From the NCBI GenBank assembly GCA_012514595.1, contig JAAYZZ010000072.1:1-6180 (forward strand): a DNA stretch of 6,180 bases. Direction: 5' to 3'. A program made the position numbers and the translations under genes. This DNA is from Elusimicrobiota bacterium. Its GTDB lineage: Bacteria > Omnitrophota > Gorgyraeia > Zapsychrales > Fredricksoniimonadaceae. Below are positions 5,759 through 6,180 of the stretch, piece after piece. Numbering within the stretch: position 1 is the first letter of the stretch; every line of letters begins with the position of its first letter. The notes under the pieces were generated by a model that searched no databases, was not told where the DNA came from, and worked only from the letters and a program-made list of their open reading frames with translations.

Positions 5759-6151
5759 ATGGGATTCTTTGGGGGGTCCAAAAAGAAAAAAGAGAAGGGG
5801 GCGGCAGATCTTCTCCTTGGGGAGATCGAGAACAATCTGGAGCTCTGCCGTGTCATGATCCAGCGGGGATTTCTGACGCGCGCCTTTTTCTCGAGGGTTT
5901 GGGAAGAGGTTTCCGGGGAGTGCCCGTGGCCTTTGGAGGTCAGAGAGTACATCGAGGCCGTTTGGAAATATAATCGTCTTTTTGAGAAGGTTCGCTCTGC
6001 GGATGCCGCTTACATGGCGGATGTCGAGGGCCGAACCCATGACGTGGCCGTGGCCCTTCATGATCTGAAGGAAGAGTGGGAGGCCTCTTTTGTGGGGGTC
6101 GAAGAAAAGATCCTCGCGGCAAGAGAGGCGTTGTTGAAAAAGAGGGAATGA
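5759..6151 (+). CDS. Unrecognised small helical protein
   Basis: I do not recognise this 130-residue protein. It begins MGFFGGSKKKKEKG, a glycine- and lysine-rich, probably flexible start. The rest is predicted to be mostly alpha-helical and rich in charged residues. There is an aromatic middle (FFSRVWEEV, then EAVWKYNRLFEKV) and a C-terminal amphipathic or coiled-coil-like helix (VEEKILAAREALLKKRE). There is no signal peptide, membrane helix or metal-binding cluster; two cysteines are scattered (in LELC and GECPW). The ATG at 5759 follows the xth stop by 6 bases, with GAGGGG as ribosome binding site overlapping that stop. Its own stop overlaps the next start as ATGA. This tight packing and codon use like its neighbours support a real gene. 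Its position between xth and a probable xseA suggests, without proof, a link to DNA repair. Confidence 0.8.
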   Translation: MGFFGGSKKKKEKGAADLLLGEIENNLELCRVMIQRGFLTRAFFSRVWEEVSGECPWPLEVREYIEAVWKYNRLFEKVRSADAAYMADVEGRTHDVAVALHDLKEEWEASFVGVEEKILAAREALLKKRE

Positions 6152-6180
6152 TGACGGCCGAAGTCTTTACTGTCTCTGAA
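6148..6180 (+). CDS. Start of a further gene, possibly exonuclease VII large subunit (3' end outside the window)
   Basis: Only 11 codons are visible, reading MMTAEVFTVSE. Either ATG (6148 or 6151) could be the start; 6148 overlaps the preceding stop as ATGA, and AGAGGGA lies just upstream of it. The pattern EVFTVSE near the N-terminus is typical of exonuclease VII large subunit XseA, whose OB-fold domain opens with xx(V/I)(F/Y)TVSxLN. That would fit the upstream exonuclease III gene. The identification rests on very few residues and is tentative. Confidence 0.5.
   Translation, partial: MMTAEVFTVSE

Overview
The window is a compact, all plus-strand bacterial stretch. GC content looks to be in the mid-to-high 50s percent by eye. 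Genes nearly abut, Shine-Dalgarno sites are clear, and one gene starts with GTG. No RNA gene, mobile element, CRISPR array or phage signal was seen. The content suggests an anaerobic or microaerotolerant bacterium that conserves energy with an Rnf complex. Gene order resembles the BCDGEA-type Rnf operons of Bacteroides and some other anaerobes, and lineages such as Omnitrophota/PVC or deltaproteobacteria are possible. The window alone does not settle the taxonomy.

Region 1 (1-2946) is the distal part of an rnf operon: the 3' part of rnfD, then rnfG, rnfE and rnfA. These genes overlap or lie within a few bases of each other. A WrbA/flavodoxin-like flavoprotein gene follows, and its Shine-Dalgarno overlaps the rnfA stop codon. 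rnfB does not follow rnfA, so it is expected upstream of the window with rnfC. These membrane subunits carry two predicted covalent FMN sites (RnfD, RnfG) and the four cysteines (two each in RnfE and RnfA) known to hold a [2Fe-2S] cluster inside the membrane. Rnf moves electrons between reduced ferredoxin and NAD+ coupled to Na+ or H+ transport.

Region 2 (2947-3607) holds a predicted sigma70-type promoter, a single-domain PilZ protein with both c-di-GMP-binding motifs, and a 110-base gap. The gap contains an inverted repeat that could mask the ribosome binding site of the next gene.

Region 3 (3608-6180) is a second tight gene run. It contains an NADH oxidase of the Cys42 flavoprotein disulfide reductase family, an exonuclease III-family AP endonuclease, an unrecognised 130-residue helical protein, and the first codons of a gene whose N-terminus resembles exonuclease VII large subunit (XseA). 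The functional themes are NADH/electron handling, oxygen or oxidative stress defence, and DNA repair.

Most of the window is ordinary core metabolism and repair. The points most worth a second look are a 14-pair hairpin inside the start of rnfE, the stem over the nox ribosome binding site, and the flavoprotein gene attached to the end of the rnf operon. I found no clear sign of a wholly new system.
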